Shown: positions 18,794 to 21,753 of the stretch, one piece after another
How positions within the stretch are numbered: the stretch's first letter is position 1
Layout of the letters: every line of letters starts with the position of its first letter
Notes under the pieces: model-generated
Database searches by the model: none
Told to the model about the DNA's origin: nothing
The model's input: only the letters and a program-made list of their open reading frames with translations
Position numbers and translations under genes: made by a program
Source: RGIG9041 sp045593905
GTDB lineage: Bacteria > Bacillota > Clostridia > Oscillospirales > QAKW01
Assembly: GCA_045593905.1 (NCBI GenBank)
Contig: JAZNXL010000036.1
Span: 1-21,753, forward strand
Direction of reading: 5' to 3'
DNA: 21,753 nucleotides

Positions 18794-21753
18794 TTATGCA
18801 AGGTATTCCTTGTAAAAGTTTGTAAAGAGTGTTGCGCCGTGTGAACGCTGTGCAAAGTCGAGCGGTGCGAACATATTGTTGCCAACGCCCTTAATAATGC
18901 CTGCGTCTGCGCACTTGTAAACTGCAGCTTTTGCCCAGCTTGAGATAGATGCATCGTCTGCAAATACAGCGGCCGAAATGTTCTTTTTAAGTGCCTGGCC
19001 TCTGTAGTTTTCAACATAGTTTACAAGCATTACACACATCTGCTCGCGGGTTACGTTTTGGTCGGGTGCAAAAATGCCATTGCCCATACCGTTTACAATA
19101 CCCGATTCACTTGCCCATTTAATAGCAGGTGTATACCACTCGCCCGATTTAACATCGATAAAGTTGGTAGATACCGATTTATCTGTGGTATCAATACCTG
19201 AAAGGTTAGCAAGTACCTGTACAAACTGAGCACGTGTCATATTTGTGTCAGGTGAGAATGTGGTTTCGGTAAAGCCTTTGAATATTCCGTGCGAATATGC
19301 AAATTCAACATATTGCTTGTGCCAATCATCAGCCTTAATATCGGTAAATATTGTTGTTATGTCTATTGTCGGTTTTACCTCGGGTGCCTGTGGTTTTACA
19401 AGCTTTGTGCCCTCAGCAACAATAGTATTTGTTGCTGTACAACCAATTTCATAAAGGTCACATTTTGCAGTCTTTGTACCGTCTTTTTCGTATGTTGCAT
19501 CATTATTATATACATAGTTTGTAAACACGTGAGCAACAGACTCTTTTAAATGCTCGGTATCAACAACAGTATGTGTGCCGTAGTCACATTCTTTACAATA
19601 CGCTGTTTTTGTGCCGTCTTGTACACAGGTTGCGTTTCCGTCGTATTCATACTCGCCAAATACATGAAGTGTACCATTTGCTACAACCTCGGTTGTTGTA
19701 CGTGTTTCAACCTCGTGGCAAACACTACATTCGCGGCTATCGGTACCTGTCACAGAACAGGTTGTGTTGCCGTCGTATGTCCACTCACCAAAGCTGTGTC
19801 CACTTGCTATAACCTCGGTTGTTGGGCGTGTTTCAACCTCGTGGCAAACACTACATTCGCGGCTGTCTGTACCTGTTACGATACAGTCTGTGTTACCGTC
19901 GTATGTCCACTCGCCAAAGCTGTGACCATTTGCTACAACCTCGGTTGTTGTACGTGTTTCAACCTTATGGCAAATACTACATTCGCGGCTGTCGGTACCT
20001 GTTACGATACAGTCTGTGTTGCCGTCGTATGTCCACTCGCCAAAGCTATGGTCTTCAGTTGTAGGAATTTTTCTTTCGTCGGTTTCGTCACACCACTTAC
20101 ACTTGCCTACTTCAACGCCTCTGTCTTTACATGTTGCTTCGGTTACAAGCTGATAGTTTTCGAACACGTGGTCAGCAGGTGAGTTCGGTTTTTCCTGCTC
20201 ATCGGTTTCGGTACAACCCTTAGTTGTACACTCGAGTAAGTAGCGTCCGTTTTGCTGACAGGTCTCAGCCTCTTCAAAAGCAACAACCACAAGGTTGTGC
20301 GGTATTTTGCTATTTACCTTAACTCTTGTACAAACTGCGGTACATCCGTCATCATCGCACTGTGCGGTTTCTGTACCGTCAGCAATACAGGTTGAATCGT
20401 TATTGAACACGTAGTTTGTAAAGGTATGAGTAAATCCGTCTAATTTTACAGTGTATTCTTTTGAAGCAGTTTTATCGTATGAGTAAACCTTAATCTTAAC
20501 TGTATCTGTTGTTGATACCGAAATAAGACCGTTAGTTTCAGCTCCACCGTTTACAATAGTCTTAACAGTGTTGCAAGCCGGAACGTCTTTAACTATTGTT
20601 GAAAGGTCAAACGGAGAGGTTGCGTTGTTAACTTCAACTGTATTACCATCAATGGCAATGTTTTCGCTTGTTACAAATTCAAGGTCAAACACGGTATTGG
20701 GTCGTGCAGTCATATCGTAGTTAACCCAGTAATCACCTGCTTTACCTGCAGGTGATGCAAGTGCAACACCGACTGCAGTTTTTGCAGCCTCGCCTGTTGC
20801 GGTTGTTACAAAGTTGTTTTCAGGAGTAAAGTCGTTTGTAATTGCTGTAGCAAAACCGCTCTGGTGTCCTACTATCTTATTGCCGCTAAAGGTTATTGTA
20901 CCCTCAGCAGAAAGACGAGAACCAACTTTTACCTGAGAACTGATAAGCGCCTGACTTGTGCTGACAGTGTCTTTAGACTTATCAATGTAGTTGTTTGTAA
21001 TATTGAGCGCTGAGGTATCGTGCGGCTCCATACCAAATATACCTGTTGACTGTGCCTGAGTTAAAACGTTGTTATCGTATGTAAATACACGCTCGCCCTC
21101 TGTTGCATTAGCCGTATTTGCGTGCGACATTGCAATTTTCCAGTTTGTGCTTGTGCCATAGATATATGAATTTTTAATAGTAACCGAAGAATTCTTTGCG
21201 CGTGTCTTAAACCAAATATTTGATGTTGTGATATTGTCTTTTGGTTGAAGAATACTAACATCAAACATCCAACCGTCCATTGTTGTGTTCGGAGCAGGAT
21301 ATTCAGATGTAAAGAAGCCTGTGGGATACTGTTGCTTTGAATAGAAGTTAACAATGTTAAGTTCGTCAACGTTAGTAGCTGCAGCAGTAGCGTCGTAGTT
21401 TACGTTTACCGGTAATTTATCAGCCGCATTAAACTTACTGTTTACAATGTTACGAACTGCTTTTTCTGTGTATGCTGTACGTCCATCGCCATCAACGTCA
21501 ATTTGACCCACGTATTCAAAACCGTAAAGACCAACTGTGCCGTTAACTGTTTCTTCAATTTTAACTGCGCCAAGTTTAGCGCTGTCGCTCCATGTTGTTG
21601 TGTTTTCAACCCATGCTGCACCGTCTGATGCGATTGCTGACCATTTTCCGTCAACGTAACCTGCCTCAGGTCTTACAAACGGCTCGGTGTTCCAGTTGGG
21701 ACCATAAATATTTACAGCATTATTAACTGTGATTGCGCTACCGTCCCAAGACG
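18794..21753 (-). CDS. Large SLH-anchored surface protein with beta-helix and Cys-rich repeats (5' partial)
   Basis: The frame stays open from the stop at 18794 to the right edge, giving at least 985 residues. The GTG at 21511 is an internal valine, not the start, so signal peptide and N-terminus lie outside the window. In order from the N-terminal side: an Asn/Thr-rich region resembling a right-handed parallel beta-helix (about 20700-21480, with short strands such as SVTIKNSYIYG and LNITNNYIDKS); a beta-sandwich-like domain; eight Cys-containing repeats (about 19395-20435) of the HSFGEWTYDGNTDC-CSICHKVETR type; and three C-terminal SLH domains. It should be bound to the wall polymer. Function is unknown, but carbohydrate binding or adhesion would fit the beta-helix. 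The SLH triplet is very like that at 15570. Confidence 0.85.
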   Translation of the reverse strand, partial: SWDGSAITVNNAVNIYGPNWNTEPFVRPEAGYVDGKWSAIASDGAAWVENTTTWSDSAKLGAVKIEETVNGTVGLYGFEYVGQIDVDGDGRTAYTEKAVRNIVNSKFNAADKLPVNVNYDATAAATNVDELNIVNFYSKQQYPTGFFTSEYPAPNTTMDGWMFDVSILQPKDNITTSNIWFKTRAKNSSVTIKNSYIYGTSTNWKIAMSHANTANATEGERVFTYDNNVLTQAQSTGIFGMEPHDTSALNITNNYIDKSKDTVSTSQALISSQVKVGSRLSAEGTITFSGNKIVGHQSGFATAITNDFTPENNFVTTATGEAAKTAVGVALASPAGKAGDYWVNYDMTARPNTVFDLEFVTSENIAIDGNTVEVNNATSPFDLSTIVKDVPACNTVKTIVNGGAETNGLISVSTTDTVKIKVYSYDKTASKEYTVKLDGFTHTFTNYVFNNDSTCIADGTETAQCDDDGCTAVCTRVKVNSKIPHNLVVVAFEEAETCQQNGRYLLECTTKGCTETDEQEKPNSPADHVFENYQLVTEATCKDRGVEVGKCKWCDETDERKIPTTEDHSFGEWTYDGNTDCIVTGTDSRECSICHKVETRTTTEVVANGHSFGEWTYDGNTDCIVTGTDSRECSVCHEVETRPTTEVIASGHSFGEWTYDGNTTCSVTGTDSRECSVCHEVETRTTTEVVANGTLHVFGEYEYDGNATCVQDGTKTAYCKECDYGTHTVVDTEHLKESVAHVFTNYVYNNDATYEKDGTKTAKCDLYEIGCTATNTIVAEGTKLVKPQAPEVKPTIDITTIFTDIKADDWHKQYVEFAYSHGIFKGFTETTFSPDTNMTRAQFVQVLANLSGIDTTDKSVSTNFIDVKSGEWYTPAIKWASESGIVNGMGNGIFAPDQNVTREQMCVMLVNYVENYRGQALKKNISAAVFADDASISSWAKAAVYKCADAGIIKGVGNNMFAPLDFAQRSHGATLFTNFYKEYLA
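19673..20050 (-). repeat. Three near-identical tandem 126-bp repeats inside the large SLH gene
   Basis: Three consecutive 126-base units (about 20050-19925, 19924-19799 and 19798-19673) encode 42-residue Cys-rich repeats that differ at only a few residues. Long stretches are identical between units at the DNA level, for example around the CACTCGCCAAAGCT and ACTACATTCGCGGCT segments. This points to recent duplication or ongoing recombination. The five flanking repeats of the same kind are much more diverged. Confidence 0.9.

Noticed and set aside
19673..20050. Possible CRISPR-like repeat array
   Set aside because: Units are contiguous 126-bp coding repeats with no unique spacers and no cas genes nearby.
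19550..20182. 210-codon plus-strand open frame rich in Cys with internal repeats
   Set aside because: It is the mirror of the tandem 126-bp repeats of the minus-strand SLH gene; the periodicity is inherited from that gene.
21509..21511. GTG at 21511 as the start of the large SLH protein
   Set aside because: The same frame continues open with sensible protein sequence to the window edge and no ribosome site precedes this GTG.
1..21753. Mobile element, prophage or defence island
   Set aside because: No transposase, integrase, recombinase, phage structural gene, toxin-antitoxin pair or restriction gene was seen, and gene style is uniform across the window.

Overview
The window reads as chromosomal DNA from a low-to-moderate GC Gram-positive anaerobe of the Clostridia, probably an uncultured gut or rumen relative of the Oscillospiraceae. 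The support is indirect: strong AAGGAG-type ribosome binding sites, sigma-A promoters with 17-nt spacers, lipobox lipoproteins, proteins with C-terminal SLH triplets, BspA-type leucine-rich repeats, a GGGtGRT/NifU-like gene pair and a cobalamin riboswitch. No tRNA, rRNA, transposase, integrase, phage gene or CRISPR array was found. This is a taxonomic inference, not a measurement.

Layout. 1-319: an outward-facing promoter with a 15-bp palindrome and a leader running off the left edge, then hairpins that end the next operon. 320-2029 (minus): GGGtGRT-family protein and NifU/IscU-like Fe-S scaffold. 2030-2335: divergent control region with two tandem minus-strand promoters separated by a strong hairpin, plus the promoter of the next operon. 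2336-9408 (plus): a tightly packed six-gene run made of uracil-DNA glycosylase, a DEDDh exonuclease with a zinc-ribbon tail, type IIA topoisomerase B and A subunits, a DUF2812-like membrane protein and a ZnuA-like lipoprotein. 9419-10599 (minus): cobalamin riboswitch, DUF4430 lipoprotein and ECF-type S component. 10683-11836 (plus): two half-size CHR-family chromate transporters. 11865-13989 (minus): NagB and a phosphohexomutase. 14155-15537 (plus): AraC-family regulator and an unrecognised helical protein. 15570-21753: a surface locus with a BspA-LRR/SLH protein (minus), a polysaccharide deacetylase lipoprotein (plus) and a very large beta-helix/Cys-rich-repeat/SLH protein (minus) whose N-terminus lies beyond the right edge.

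How the genes work together. The 2336-9408 run joins DNA repair and chromosome topology genes with two envelope genes, and ends at a terminator shared with the convergent cobalamin operon. The cobalamin operon is the clearest regulatory unit: promoter, aptamer, translation start, lipoprotein and membrane component all sit within about 1.2 kb, which suggests B12-repressed uptake of a corrinoid or related compound. NagB and the hexomutase point to amino-sugar metabolism. The right-hand 6 kb is devoted to the cell surface, with two SLH-anchored proteins flanking an enzyme predicted to deacetylate an envelope polysaccharide.

The items most worth a second look are the compact cobalamin-riboswitch operon, the divergent topoisomerase pair with a non-canonical quinolone-region residue in a repair operon, the tandem promoter/hairpin arrangement before the Fe-S/GGGtGRT pair, and the recently duplicated Cys-rich repeats in the large SLH protein. 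No obviously new defence or mobile system was seen.
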